Of a DNA stretch of 62,528 nt, positions 16,127 through 26,700 are shown piece by piece. The notes under the pieces were generated by a model. That model searched no databases and was not told the origin of the DNA. It worked only from the letters and a program-made list of their open reading frames with translations. Numbering within the stretch: the stretch's first letter is position 1; each line of letters starts with the position of its first letter. Where the stretch lies: NCBI GenBank assembly GCA_938028725.1, contig CALIMH010000009.1, positions 1-62,528 of the forward strand. Direction: 5' to 3'. The translations under genes and the position numbers were made by a program. This stretch comes from an uncultured Anaerolineae bacterium (lineage in GTDB: Bacteria; Chloroflexota; Anaerolineae; J036; Brachytrichaceae).

Positions 16127-17470
16127 ATGTTGCTGCGCATCTTGGAATTGGAAGAGGCTGAGCGCACGCTCTTACGGCGTGCTGCCGTTGATGAGATGCC
16201 GCTGACCGAGCACATGCGCGCCCGCACGCGCGCTGTCTTCGGCGCTGACTTGCATCCTGAAGAAGCCGTGCGCGTGATCCTGCGCGATGTGCGCCAACGC
16301 GGCGACGCTGCGCTGGTGGAGTGGACGCACAAGCTGGACGGTGTCTCGCTCACGCCGGAGCAGATCACAGTGCCCGAAAGTGAGATCGCTGCTGCCTTTG
16401 ACGCGCTCGACCCTGAGGTGGTGGGTGCGATGGAGCGCGCCGCTGAGCGCATCGAGGCTTTCCACCGCCAACACCCTGCCCAAAGCTGGATGACCACTCA
16501 GCTCGGCGGCATGTTGGGGCAGATCATCTGCCCCTTGGAGCGCGTGGGCGTGTATGTGCCTGCCGGCAGCGCGCCGCTGCCCTCCTCGTTGCTGATGACT
16601 GCGATCGTCGCAAAAGCGGCCGGCGTCGAGGAGGTGATCGTATGCTCGCCGCCGCAACGCGGCTCGCACCTGCCTTCACCGCTGATCTTGGCTGCTGCCA
16701 GCATCGCCGACGTGGATGCCGTCTATGCCGTCGGCGGTGTACAGGCTATCGGCGCGATGGCCTATGGCACTGAGACCATCGCCGCGGTGGACAAAATCTG
16801 TGGGCCGGGCAATCTGTTCGTCGTGTTGGCTAAAAAGCAGGTGTTCGGCGTGTGCGGCATTGACGGGCTGCCCGGCCCAACCGAGACGCTGGTGATCGCC
16901 GATGACGCTGCCAACCCCATCTGGGTGGCCGCCGATCTGTTGGCCCAGGCCGAGCATCGTGGCGGCAGCGCGCTGCTGCTCACCCCCTCGCGGCGGTTGG
17001 CTGAGGCAGTCGCCCGAGCGGTGCAGGAGCAGGTAGCAGCGCTGCCAGAGCCGAATCGCAGCGATGTGTGCGACTCGCTTGCTCACCGCAGTGGCGCGGT
17101 GATCTGTCAGGACTTGAACGAGGCGATCGCGCTGGCCAATCGCTACGCGCCGGAGCATCTCTGCTTGTCGGTTGCAGACCCCTGGGCATGGGTGAAGCAC
17201 ATCCGCCACGCCGGCGGCGTGTTTGTCGGCGAGCACTCCTACGAGGTGCTTGGCGATTACCTTGCCGGCCCCAGCCACGTCATGCCCACAGGTGGCACGG
17301 CGCGCTTCACACCACCCCTCAACGTGCTGGACTTCATGCGCGTCATGAATGTGATCGCGCTCGACCGCGCCACTGCCCACGAGCTGGCGCCGGCGGCGAT
17401 CAAGCTGGCGGAGGCGGAGGGTCTGCACGCTCACGCCCATGCTGCGCGGTTAAGGCTGGAGCAGCATTGA
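16127..17470 (+). CDS. hisD: Histidinol dehydrogenase
   Basis: A 447-residue enzyme of the last two steps of histidine synthesis, oxidising histidinol to histidine with two NAD+. Family landmarks are PAGSAPLPSSLLMTA, AVGGVQAIGAMAYGTE and KICGPGN. The zinc ligands appear in LLAQAEHRGGSA (Gln and His), near HSYEVLGDYLAGPSH and in the C-terminal HAHAHAARLR. The length is usual. No other his genes are near. It begins a closely spaced plus-strand run that continues to pth. Confidence 0.96.
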   Translation: MLLRILELEEAERTLLRRAAVDEMPLTEHMRARTRAVFGADLHPEEAVRVILRDVRQRGDAALVEWTHKLDGVSLTPEQITVPESEIAAAFDALDPEVVGAMERAAERIEAFHRQHPAQSWMTTQLGGMLGQIICPLERVGVYVPAGSAPLPSSLLMTAIVAKAAGVEEVIVCSPPQRGSHLPSPLILAAASIADVDAVYAVGGVQAIGAMAYGTETIAAVDKICGPGNLFVVLAKKQVFGVCGIDGLPGPTETLVIADDAANPIWVAADLLAQAEHRGGSALLLTPSRRLAEAVARAVQEQVAALPEPNRSDVCDSLAHRSGAVICQDLNEAIALANRYAPEHLCLSVADPWAWVKHIRHAGGVFVGEHSYEVLGDYLAGPSHVMPTGGTARFTPPLNVLDFMRVMNVIALDRATAHELAPAAIKLAEAEGLHAHAHAARLRLEQH

Positions 17471-17488
17471 TGGCACAATGGCCAGCGT

Positions 17489-18538
17489 ATGACCGAGCGC
17501 GTGGGAATGTTGCGCGTGCTTTACTTATGCCCTCTTGGACGCCAACATCAGCAATGGCGGCTTCAAGCTGCGCCGCCAGAGTTGCAGGTGACCATGCGGC
17601 GCAGCAGCGAAGTGTCCGCCGACGAAGTAGGCCGGCTGATCGCCGAGGCCGATGTGCTGATCACTGAGCGTAGTGGTGTGGTGGACCAAGCGCTGCTCTC
17701 GCGCGCCCGGCGCTTGAAGCTGATCCAGCGCGTCGGATCCCTGTATCACGACATTGACCTCGATGCGGCCCGCGCGCGCGGCGTCGCCGTGTGCGTGAGG
17801 CCGATTTTGGGCACCATCGCCGTCGCTGAGCATCTGGTCCTGCAGATGCTCGCCCTGCTCCGGCGAGCCATGCCCTTGCAGCAGGTGCTGCGCCAGCCGC
17901 CAGAGCGCTTCTTGGCCGATGGACCGCGCCGCACAGACGAAGACGTGTTCGCCTTCAACTGGAGCGGCCAGACGCGCATCACGCTGCTGCATGGCAAGAC
18001 GGTCGGCATCTTGGGTTTTGGCGAGATCGGCGCGGAGCTGGCGCGACGGTTGCAAGGATGGCACTGCCGCCTGCTGTATCACAAGCGCCAACGCTTGCCG
18101 GTTGCCGTCGAGCATGCGCTGGGCGTTGCCTACAGCGGAGCCGAACAGCTCCTGCGCGAAAGTGACGTGGTGGTTTGCTTGCTGCCCTATAGTGCGGCGA
18201 CCGATCACTGGCTCAACGCGGAGCGGATCGCCCTCATGAAGCAGGGGGCGTTCTTCGTCGAGGCCGGCAGCGGCAGCGTGGTGGATGAGCAGGCGCTGGC
18301 CGAGGCCGTGCGCAGTGGGCACTTGGCCGGCGCCTCGCTCGACACCTACGAGTGGGAGCCGATCCGCCAAGATGAGCCGCTGCTTCAATTAACCCGTGAG
18401 GACCCCGATGCCAACGTGTTTCTGCTCCCTCACGTTGGCAGTTGCAATGACATCACACTACAAGGCGAGTTCCATTGGTTCTACGAGAACGCTGTGCGTC
18501 TGATGCGCGGTGAGCCGTTGGTAGGCTGCGTGGTGTGA
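17489..18538 (+). CDS. D-isomer 2-hydroxyacid dehydrogenase homologue lacking the catalytic Arg
   Basis: A 349-residue protein with the two Rossmann parts of this family. The NAD loop GILGFGEIGAELARRL, the EWEP glutamate and LPHVGSCND histidine are present. The invariant Arg in the usual ARGxVVD segment is replaced: the protein reads AGSGSVVDEQAL, with Ser261 at the Arg position. Without it substrate binding and hydride transfer would be weak, so it may have a different substrate or a non-catalytic role. It starts 18 bases after hisD and ends four bases before the DUF429-like gene. Confidence 0.85.
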   Translation: MTERVGMLRVLYLCPLGRQHQQWRLQAAPPELQVTMRRSSEVSADEVGRLIAEADVLITERSGVVDQALLSRARRLKLIQRVGSLYHDIDLDAARARGVAVCVRPILGTIAVAEHLVLQMLALLRRAMPLQQVLRQPPERFLADGPRRTDEDVFAFNWSGQTRITLLHGKTVGILGFGEIGAELARRLQGWHCRLLYHKRQRLPVAVEHALGVAYSGAEQLLRESDVVVCLLPYSAATDHWLNAERIALMKQGAFFVEAGSGSVVDEQALAEAVRSGHLAGASLDTYEWEPIRQDEPLLQLTREDPDANVFLLPHVGSCNDITLQGEFHWFYENAVRLMRGEPLVGCVV

Positions 18539-18542
18539 AGTC

Positions 18543-19304
18543 ATGCCTCGCTTCGCCTGTTACATCGGCATTGACTACTCCGGCGCAGGCACAAGCGCCG
18601 AGCGACTTTCGGGCCTGCGCGTGTTCGTGGCGTTGGGAGATGCACCCCCTCGTGAGCAGCGCGACGCAAAAGGCAGGCGCTGGTCGCGCGCCAGCCTCGC
18701 CCAGTGGTTGGAAGCTCGCTTGCGCGAAGACGCCTCCCCCACCGTGATCGGTATTGATCACGCCCTCTCCTTTCCCATCACTTACTTTCTCCATCACCAG
18801 CTGCCGCTCGCTTGGGACGCCTTCTTAGAGGATTTCTGCCGCCATTGGCCCGCCGATCAGGATGGCGTGACTGTCGAGCAGCTTCGCTGTGATAATCCTC
18901 GTCGCGGCGAGGCCCGCTGGCGTCGCATCACCGATGTTCGCGCGCGCGCCAAGTCGGTCTTTCACTTCGACATTCCAGGCAGCGTGGCCAAATCCACGCA
19001 CAGTGGTCTGCCCTGGTTGCGCCGGTTGCGTCGGGCGTTGGGCAGTGCCCTGCACGTTTGGCCATTCGATGGCTGGCTGCCGCCGCGCGGCGTGCATGTG
19101 ATTGCCGAGGCATATCCCAGCTTGTGGCGGGAGCAGTGGCCGCGCGGCGACCGTAGCCCTGATCAACACGATGCCTTCGCTATCGCGGCGTGGCTTCAGC
19201 AGGCTGATCAAAGCTGCCAGCTCGACGCTTACTTCATGCCCTCGTTGAGCGAAGCGGATCGCCGTACCGCAGCGCTCGAAGGATGGATACTCGGCATTCG
19301 ATGA
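18543..19304 (+). CDS. DUF429-like predicted RNase H-fold protein
   Basis: A 253-residue protein. The N-terminal YIGIDYSGAG strand with its Asp, a second acidic strand VIGIDHALSFP, and the C-terminal DQHDAFAIAAWL helix resemble the DUF429 family, which has a ribonuclease-H-like fold. Nuclease activity is predicted for the family from fold only. Its ATGA overlap with the next gene (a penicillin-binding protein) shows coupling, but a functional link is not clear. Confidence 0.6.
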   Translation: MPRFACYIGIDYSGAGTSAERLSGLRVFVALGDAPPREQRDAKGRRWSRASLAQWLEARLREDASPTVIGIDHALSFPITYFLHHQLPLAWDAFLEDFCRHWPADQDGVTVEQLRCDNPRRGEARWRRITDVRARAKSVFHFDIPGSVAKSTHSGLPWLRRLRRALGSALHVWPFDGWLPPRGVHVIAEAYPSLWREQWPRGDRSPDQHDAFAIAAWLQQADQSCQLDAYFMPSLSEADRRTAALEGWILGIR

Positions 19305-21478
19305 AACACTTGTGCTGCCGGTGGTTCAGGCTTGGCTGCGCGCTTGTGCTGGCGGGATGCACCAGCTCGCCGGAAGCGACATACATGCCGCCGCTGCCCA
19401 CTGCGCCGGCAATGCCCACCGTCACCACCGCCCCCACACTCACCGCGGCAGCCCGCACACTGGAGCAGTTCGTGGATGCTCTCAACGCGCGCGACTACGT
19501 CGCCGCCTTCAACTTGCTCGGTGCGCAAGCGCAGAGCGTGGTGCAAAGCAGTGAGGGCCTGCGCAGCGCCTACCTGCAGATGCAACAGCGCTCGCTCAGC
19601 GCCGACTTCCATGCCCGCTTGGTGGGCGGGCTGCTCCAAACCGGCAACCGCGCTACGGCCCAACTGGTGACCGAATGGCGCAGCCGTTTGCTCGGTTCAT
19701 TCACCCTCACCACCACGCTCACGTTGGTCAACGAGAACAACGGCTGGTTCGTGGATTGGACGCGCGACGCAATCGTGCCCGGCTGGAGCAATGGCACGCT
19801 AGTGTTGCGCCTTGACGAGAGCCATCGCGGCGACATCGTGGCTTCGGATGGACAACTGCTTGCCACCCGGCGCCGCATCGAGGTGGTCGGCGTGCAGCCG
19901 AGCGCGATCACCGACCTTGCCACTGAGCAAGCCATGCTCAACTTGCTCAGCTCGATCACCGGACTGACACCCGATGCTATTCGGCAACGCTACAGCGGAG
20001 CGCCACCCCATTGGTTTGTGCCGATCGCTGACGTGGATAGTGACGTGCTCGACGCCAACAGCGATGCGCTGAGCGAGTTCCCCGCCGTCATCGTGCGCTC
20101 GCGCTGGGAGCGCTACTATCCCGAACCCGATCTAGCGCCGCACGTGATCGGCTTTGTCGGCCCGATCCCGGCGGAGTCGCTAAGCGAATACCAAGCGCGT
20201 GGCTATCGCGGCAGCGAGCTTGTGGGCCGCATGGGCTTGGAGGCCAGCTTGGAGGACACGCTCGCCGGACAACCGGGTGCGGAGCTGGTGTTGTTCGGCG
20301 CCGGTGAGCCGCAAGTGATCGCGCGCCGTGCACCACAGCCGGCGCGCGATGTGCGCATCACACTGCTGCCAAAGCTACAGCGACAGGTGCAAAACCTGCT
20401 GGGCAAGCGGCGCGGCGCTGTAGTGGTGTTACGCGCTGACGACGGTGCGGTGTTGGCGTTGGCTAGCTCCCCCACCTTCAGCGTGACGCAGATCACCACC
20501 GGCGTCATCGCCAGCGGCGCTTTGCTCAACCGGGCCACACAAGGCGTTTATCCGCCGGGCTCCAGTTTCAAAATGGTGACCATGGCGGCCAGCTTGGCGG
20601 AAGGGATCGCGCGAGCGGACGAGGTCTTCTTCGACCCTGGCTTCTGGGATGGCTTCGGCGCAGCGTTTCGCAAAACTTGCTGGCTGCGCGGCGGCCATGG
20701 GCGCATCACCCTGCAAAACGCCTTGACCGCCTCTTGCAACGTGGTGTTTTACGAGCTGGGGAGACGCCTAGACCGCCTGTCACCGGAGAAGCTGAGCGAG
20801 TATGCGCGGCGCTTCGGCTTCGGCCAAGCTACCGGCGTCGGGATTGCAGAGGCAGAGGGCCTGGTGCCGGATCCGCAATGGAAGCGCCAACTGCTTGGCG
20901 AAGTGTGGACAGGTGGCGATACGGTGAACATGGCGATCGGTCAGGGCTTTTTGCTGGTCACACCGATCCAAGTGGCGCAAATGACGTTGGCGCTGGCGCG
21001 CGGCGGTCAGCTCATCCGTCCTTACCTGGTGGCCGAGCCGACCCAGCCGCGCCCACCTGTCACCCAGTTGATGCTGAGCGATGTGACGTTGCGACAAATC
21101 CAAGCGGCCATGACCAGGGTGACCACCGATGCCCGCTACGGCACGGCAGCTTACCGCTTCGCCAACTTTGATTACTGCTTGGACGTGGTGCGCCGCTGGG
21201 TGCGCTGTGGCCAGCTGCCGACGGCTCAACGCCGCGCTGCGCAGCAGCTGAAAGTGGCCGGCAAAAGCGGCACGGCCCAGGCCGGTGGTGATGCCAAACC
21301 GTTCGCCTGGTTCACTGCCTACGCGCCCGCCGAACAGCCGGAGATTGTAGTCACTGTGCTGCTGGAGAACATCGGAGAAGGTTCCAACTACGCTGCGCCG
21401 CTGGTGCGCCAAGTGGTCGAGGCGTATTACGGCTTGCCCATTTCGCCAACACCTACAGACATCCGCGCTAATGACTGA
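19301..21478 (+). CDS. MecA-like class B penicillin-binding lipoprotein
   Basis: A 725-residue peptidoglycan transpeptidase. A lipoprotein signal (LVLAGCTSS) anchors it. An NTF2-like domain (about residues 50-170) precedes a dimerisation domain and the transpeptidase domain, as in MecA (PBP2a). The catalytic motifs are S421-S-F-K424, S478-C-N480 and K655-S-G657-T; the last is KSG rather than KSG/KTG's more common KTG form. The start was placed at 19301, whose ATGA overlaps the stop of the preceding gene; an in-frame ATG six codons upstream is possible. It overlaps rsgA by eight bases. It cross-links cell-wall strands outside the membrane. Confidence 0.9.
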   Translation: MKHLCCRWFRLGCALVLAGCTSSPEATYMPPLPTAPAMPTVTTAPTLTAAARTLEQFVDALNARDYVAAFNLLGAQAQSVVQSSEGLRSAYLQMQQRSLSADFHARLVGGLLQTGNRATAQLVTEWRSRLLGSFTLTTTLTLVNENNGWFVDWTRDAIVPGWSNGTLVLRLDESHRGDIVASDGQLLATRRRIEVVGVQPSAITDLATEQAMLNLLSSITGLTPDAIRQRYSGAPPHWFVPIADVDSDVLDANSDALSEFPAVIVRSRWERYYPEPDLAPHVIGFVGPIPAESLSEYQARGYRGSELVGRMGLEASLEDTLAGQPGAELVLFGAGEPQVIARRAPQPARDVRITLLPKLQRQVQNLLGKRRGAVVVLRADDGAVLALASSPTFSVTQITTGVIASGALLNRATQGVYPPGSSFKMVTMAASLAEGIARADEVFFDPGFWDGFGAAFRKTCWLRGGHGRITLQNALTASCNVVFYELGRRLDRLSPEKLSEYARRFGFGQATGVGIAEAEGLVPDPQWKRQLLGEVWTGGDTVNMAIGQGFLLVTPIQVAQMTLALARGGQLIRPYLVAEPTQPRPPVTQLMLSDVTLRQIQAAMTRVTTDARYGTAAYRFANFDYCLDVVRRWVRCGQLPTAQRRAAQQLKVAGKSGTAQAGGDAKPFAWFTAYAPAEQPEIVVTVLLENIGEGSNYAAPLVRQVVEAYYGLPISPTPTDIRAND

Positions 21479-22436
21479 GATTCGTGGTTTGATCGTCAAA
21501 GCGCAAAGCGGCTTCTTCACCGTGTGCGACGAGGCACAGCGCATGTGGGTGTGTCGCGCCGCAGGTCGGTTGACCAAAGGTGAATACACGGAAGATGCGC
21601 TAGCGGTCGGTGACCGCGTGCTGGTCGAGTTGGTGGAGAAGGACCCTCTGGTCAACGGCCGCATCATCGCCGTGGAGCCGCGCAAGCGCACGCTGTCGCG
21701 GATCGACCCGTCCTACCAGGCACGCGGCAGGCGTAGCAAGCAACTCACGCGACAAGTGATCGTGGCTAATCCTGACTTGGTGGCGTTTGTCTTCGCTTGC
21801 GCTGAGCCAGAGTTTCGCCCGCGCATGTTGGACCGCTACCTGGTTGGTGCAGAGGCGCAGTCGCTGCCTGTCCTCATCATCAGCAGCAAGGTGGACCTGG
21901 TTGGGTTGGATAAAGCGCGCGAAATGTTCGCGGTGTACGAGCAGATCGGCTACGAGGTGCTGCACGTCAGCACACGCTGGCCGGAGGGCGGCACGCTGGG
22001 CCTAGAGGCACTGCGCGAGCGTCTGCGGGGCAAAATCAGCGTGCTCACTGGCAAAAGCGGCGTCGGCAAGAGCACGCTGCTCAACGCGCTGAAGCCAGGG
22101 CTGGGCAAGGAGGTGGGCCGCATCAGCGCAGCGCTGAAGAAGGGGCAACACACCACTGTTGTGCCAGAGCTGATCCAGCTCGACGCGCAAAGCTGGATCG
22201 CGGACACACCCGGCCTGCGCAGCTATGCCATTTGGGATGTGCAGCCTGAGGAGCTGGACGGCTACTACCGCGAGATCGCGCCGCTGGTGCAGTTTTGTGA
22301 GTTCTCCGATTGCACGCACACGTGCGAGCCGGGCTGCGCGGTCATCGCTGCCGTGCGCGAGGGCAAAATCCACCCCGCGCGCTACGAGTCCTACTTGCGC
22401 TTGCGTGAGGAGTTGAGCGCGCTGCGCGCTTGGTGA
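21471..22436 (+). CDS. rsgA: Ribosome small-subunit-dependent GTPase A
   Basis: A 321-residue circularly permuted GTPase that matures the 30S subunit. It has an N-terminal OB fold. The G4 motif comes first, as SKVD in place of the usual NKxD, then G1 GKSGVGKS at 194-201 and G3 DTPG. The C-terminal zinc motif is CEFSDCTHTCEPGC. The order G4-G1-G3 is diagnostic. It overlaps the upstream gene by eight bases. Confidence 0.96.
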   Translation: MTEIRGLIVKAQSGFFTVCDEAQRMWVCRAAGRLTKGEYTEDALAVGDRVLVELVEKDPLVNGRIIAVEPRKRTLSRIDPSYQARGRRSKQLTRQVIVANPDLVAFVFACAEPEFRPRMLDRYLVGAEAQSLPVLIISSKVDLVGLDKAREMFAVYEQIGYEVLHVSTRWPEGGTLGLEALRERLRGKISVLTGKSGVGKSTLLNALKPGLGKEVGRISAALKKGQHTTVVPELIQLDAQSWIADTPGLRSYAIWDVQPEELDGYYREIAPLVQFCEFSDCTHTCEPGCAVIAAVREGKIHPARYESYLRLREELSALRAW

Positions 22437-22475
22437 GCAGCGATTCTGATAGACTTGTGGCACGCACTTTAGGCA

Positions 22476-23108
22476 ATGACACGGTGGTTGGCGAGCGTAT
22501 GCCTAGCGCTGCTGTGCGCGACGGCTGCGCGGGCGCAGTCGCCCAATCCTTACGCGCGCATTGGATCGCCGGTGAGCGAGCAACCGCTGCAGGGCACAGT
22601 GATGATCCAAGGCTCGGCTGCGCATCCTGCCTTCTCACGCTATGAGCTAAGCTATGCCCGCGAGCCGGAGTTAACTGAGTGGGTTTCGCTTGGCGGCAGC
22701 ACGATGCCAGTGGATAGAGGATTGCTGGGCACGTGGAACACGCGAGCGGTGAGCGACGGCGCTTATGCGCTGCGCCTGCAAGTCTTTGCCGGCGATGGCA
22801 GCGTGAATGAAGCGATCGTGCGCAACCTTAAGGTGGCCAACCCCACAATCAGCGGTGGCGCTCCGGCGTCGGCCAGCCCCTCCAATGCCACCCGTGCTCT
22901 ACCTACCCTGGCGGAGGTTCAAACCGCGCGCGATGTGCTCGACCTCATCGGGCGGACGCTCAATCGTGCACCTGGCGCTTTCTTGAACGGGGCGCGCTGG
23001 GGTCTGTCGGCGTTGGCGCTGCTCGGCCTCTACGTTGCCGTGAAGAAGCTGGTGTTGTGGGCATGGCGGCGCTGGCGTGGCGCCGAATACGTGGATTACG
23101 GACAATGA
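22476..23108 (+). CDS. Exported single-span membrane protein with an Ig-like domain
   Basis: A 210-residue protein of unknown function. It has a signal peptide cut after ARAQ, an extracytoplasmic beta-rich domain (residues about 25-115) and a membrane helix near the C-terminus (WGLSALALLGLYVAVKKLVLW) followed by a short basic tail. The stop overlaps the pth start as ATGA. I do not recognise a named family. Confidence 0.75.
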   Translation: MTRWLASVCLALLCATAARAQSPNPYARIGSPVSEQPLQGTVMIQGSAAHPAFSRYELSYAREPELTEWVSLGGSTMPVDRGLLGTWNTRAVSDGAYALRLQVFAGDGSVNEAIVRNLKVANPTISGGAPASASPSNATRALPTLAEVQTARDVLDLIGRTLNRAPGAFLNGARWGLSALALLGLYVAVKKLVLWAWRRWRGAEYVDYGQ

Positions 23109-23707
23109 ATGAGCCAGCACGCTACATCATTGCAGGGCTTGGAAACCCAGGCCGCATCCACGCCGGCAATCGCCACAATGTCGGCTTTATGGTGGTGGAC
23201 CGACTCGCCGAGCAGCACGGCCTGAAGTTCGACCGTATGATGCACATGGGCATGGTGGCGCTGGGTGAGATCGCAGGCCATAAGGTGGCGCTGGTCAAGC
23301 CACAGACGTTCATGAACCTCAGCGGCGAGTGCGTTGGCCCACTGATGCGGTTTTACAAGTCCACGCCTCATCACGTGATGGCCATTTACGACGATCTCGA
23401 CCTAGCGCTTGGCCAGCTTCGGATGCGGCCCAAAGGCAGTGCTGGTGGCCACAACGGCGTGAAATCGCTGATCGTGCACTTGGGCACCACCGACTTCCCC
23501 CGCCTGCGGGTCGGCATCGGGCGACCGCCGGGCCGTCAGAGCGCGCGTAGCTACGTGCTGGAGGACTTCCTGCCCAATGAATGGCCTACGCTGCGCGAAG
23601 CCATCGAGCGGGCAGCGCATGGTGTGGTGACCTGGCTGAGCGAGGGCCTAGAGATCGCCATGAGCCGCGTCAACGCATCACCCGATAGCGCGACTGAGCA
23701 CAACTGA
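23105..23707 (+). CDS. pth: Peptidyl-tRNA hydrolase
   Basis: A 200-residue Pth that releases peptides from prematurely dropped peptidyl-tRNA. Landmarks are GLGNPG, the catalytic His in NRHNVGF, KPQTFMNLSG, YDDLDL and GSAGGHNGVKS. The position normally Tyr before the catalytic loop is His here. The start at 23105 shares ATGA with the previous gene; an upstream in-frame ATG lies inside that gene. It ends the long plus-strand run. Confidence 0.96.
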   Translation: MNEPARYIIAGLGNPGRIHAGNRHNVGFMVVDRLAEQHGLKFDRMMHMGMVALGEIAGHKVALVKPQTFMNLSGECVGPLMRFYKSTPHHVMAIYDDLDLALGQLRMRPKGSAGGHNGVKSLIVHLGTTDFPRLRVGIGRPPGRQSARSYVLEDFLPNEWPTLREAIERAAHGVVTWLSEGLEIAMSRVNASPDSATEHN

Positions 23708-23797
23708 CAAGCTGACATTCACGCGATACTGTCAAGCAGCCACCACCCACGCCCTGCTCTATACTTCTGTTGAGTGCTCCATAAAAAAGGATAACTG

Positions 23798-26700
23798 ATG
23801 AACAGGGCATGGCTGTTCTGGTTAGCAGTCCAACTTGCTGTTGGTGGTGGGTTCGCCATGCCTGCAGTTCGGCCAGCGCTGCCGACGAAAGCGTATGCGA
23901 CCGGATTGGCAATCGCTGATGTTCAACCGGCTACCACCAACGTTGAGCAATACGGCAAGTTCGAGCTCACCTTTCGCATCACCGGCAGCGTCGCCACCAA
24001 CCCGCACTTCCCCTATGACCCAGACCCGCCCACTGGTGTGCCGGCCGGAGTGGGGATCAGCGTAGACGGGCTGTTCAGCCCCGACAACTGGACCACAGTG
24101 ATCACCCAGCCGGGCTTTCTCTACCAAGACTACGAGCGCCGTTGCATCGGTGACGCCGAGGCCAATCATTGCCAGAGCGGTGAGGAGTGGCTTTATCCGC
24201 GTGGTGAGCCGGTCTGGAAGGTGCGCTTCGCCCCCCAGAAGGTGGGCCGGTGGGAGTATCAGCTTCGCGTGCAGGATGCCTCCGGCGTTGCCATGAGCAA
24301 CGTGGGTGCGTTCACGGTCACGTCTCCTATCTCGCCCCACAACCATGGTTTCATCCGCATCGGTCAGCGCGATCCCGGCTACTTTGAGTATTCCGACGGC
24401 ACGCCGTTCATCGCGGCCGGACACGGCGCCGGCTTCAGCGGCAGGCGCTTTACCTATGACGTGGATGCCGACATGCAGCGCTTCGAGCAATATCGTGTTA
24501 ACTTTCTGCGCATCTGGATGAGCGGCAGTGGCATCTACATGGCGCCATGGAACCCCTGGTATTCGCACCATCTGCCGGGTGAGGGTGGCTACTTCAACCC
24601 GGCTAGCCTGACCTACACGGTGGCATACAGCGGCAGCGGCGTCTCGTTGCGATTGTGGGATTACGAGGATCCTGGCGTAAGCGATCGGCGCAACCCATGC
24701 ATGTTCCAAGGCTTCGCGAACAACATTGCAGTCAAGCCGAACACCACCTATTTGGTGCGCGCGCGCGCACGAGGAATGTGACCGGTCCGCGCAACACTGC
24801 TTATCCCTATGGCTTCACCATTCGGCGCGGTGGCTGGTTGGGTGACTCCTGCGCAGACCCAGCCGCTACAGCCAGCAACTCTGTGAGGCTGACCGACTTT
24901 GTCACCGGCACCACTCCTTGGCATGAGATCAGCCGCACCTTCACCACCGGTTCGAGCGACTACTTCCTCGGCAACTTCTACCTTATCCTGGAGAACACCA
25001 CCGGCGGTGATGCGTTCGTGGATGAAGTGTCGGTGCGGGAGTGGGACGGTAGGCGTGCGGTGGGCGGCGAAGTGTTGTGGAAACATCGCTTCGCATATCA
25101 CCTCTACTTCGATGATCGACCTGCTTGGCGGTGGGACTATGCGCTCGAGAAAGCTGCACACGCAGGTGTGCTCATCCGCCCTGTCGTGCTGGAGAAAAAC
25201 GACTGGATCGCCAATCACTTGGCGGCGGATGGCTCGTGGATTGGCGGTTACTACGACCTTGACAACGACCGCTTCTATGCTGCGCCCAACACAGCGGTGC
25301 GTCGCTACCACGAGTACTTCTGGCGCTACCTGATCGCGCGTTGGGGCCATTCGCGCGGCGTGCACTCTTGGGAGCTGCTCAATGAGGGTGACCCGTTCAA
25401 CGGCAACCACTACGCTATGGCTGACGCCTTCGGCCAGTTTATGCGCCGTCACAACCCCTCTCGCCACCTGGTCACTACGTCGCATTGGCATAGCTTCCCC
25501 ATGGCGGAGCTGTGGGTTAACGCCGACTATAGCCACGTGGACTACGCCGACATCCACGAGTATGCCTGTTGCGGAATGCTCTACGCGGGCTGGGCCAACA
25601 ACATTGACTACCCCCTGGCTACTGAAGATCGACCTGCCTACGTGTACGGTGGTACGGGCCACGCGGTGCGCATTCCGGGCAATGTGCAGTTCTACAATGC
25701 GGGCTCGACGCCTCGCCACCTCACCATTCGTGGCGCCGGCGAGTGGGTGATCCGCTATCGTATGAAGGCAGAAGCCTTCACCGGCACATGTGATTACGGT
25801 ATTCCCAACACATTCGCTGGCCCTCGCTTGATGTGGATTCTGGACCACGCTACTCCAAACGAGCGGAGCAACGTCGTGCCGACATCGGCGAGCGGCCAAT
25901 CTTTCTTGTGCAGCGCGCCGGCCGGCACGTACGACTGGCGCACGTTTGATAGCCGATATTTGCACGATGGTTCCACACCTGCGCCGATTTCAGCCCGCCT
26001 CATCCTTTCCGACGACAACTTTCACACGCTGAGCCTGTGGTTCCAAAACAGCTTCGGCACGGGCGGCACAGCGTGGATTGACGAAGTTGAGCTGATCGCC
26101 CCAGACGGCCGCGTCGCCTACCTCAACGGCAGTTTCGACCGCACCTCGCTGCTTGAGGACAGTGCGCTGCTCACCGCTGCGTTGAGCTGGCAGATCGGCG
26201 GGCGTGCCTTGACTGGCCCGCGCCGGCCGGTCACACGCGGTGAGGTGGCCATCGGCACGGCATCTGACTACCGCGGTGACGCTGCGCACGATCAAAGCCG
26301 CGACAAGCAGGGCATCTGGCTGCATAACTTCATCTGGAGCCAAATCAACGCCGGCGGCTTATACGAACTGTACTGGGACGCAGAGAACATCCGCCGCTAT
26401 AACCTCTACCCCCACTTCAAGGCGTACCGCGACTTCATGGACGGCATCCCCCTCAACAATGGGCGCTACGAGGACGCGCGGGCTATCACTGCTCACCCTG
26501 ACTTGCGAGCGTGGGGACAGGCCGACCGCTCGGCGCAGCGCGCCCACTTGTGGCTGAGCAACCGGCAACACACCTGGCGCAATGTGGTGGACAACGTGGC
26601 CATTGCGCCAATCAGCAGCACCGTGACCATCCCCGACATGCAGCCCGGCCTCTACCAAGTGCGTTGGTGGAACACTTACAGCGGGACGGTGACGCTCACG

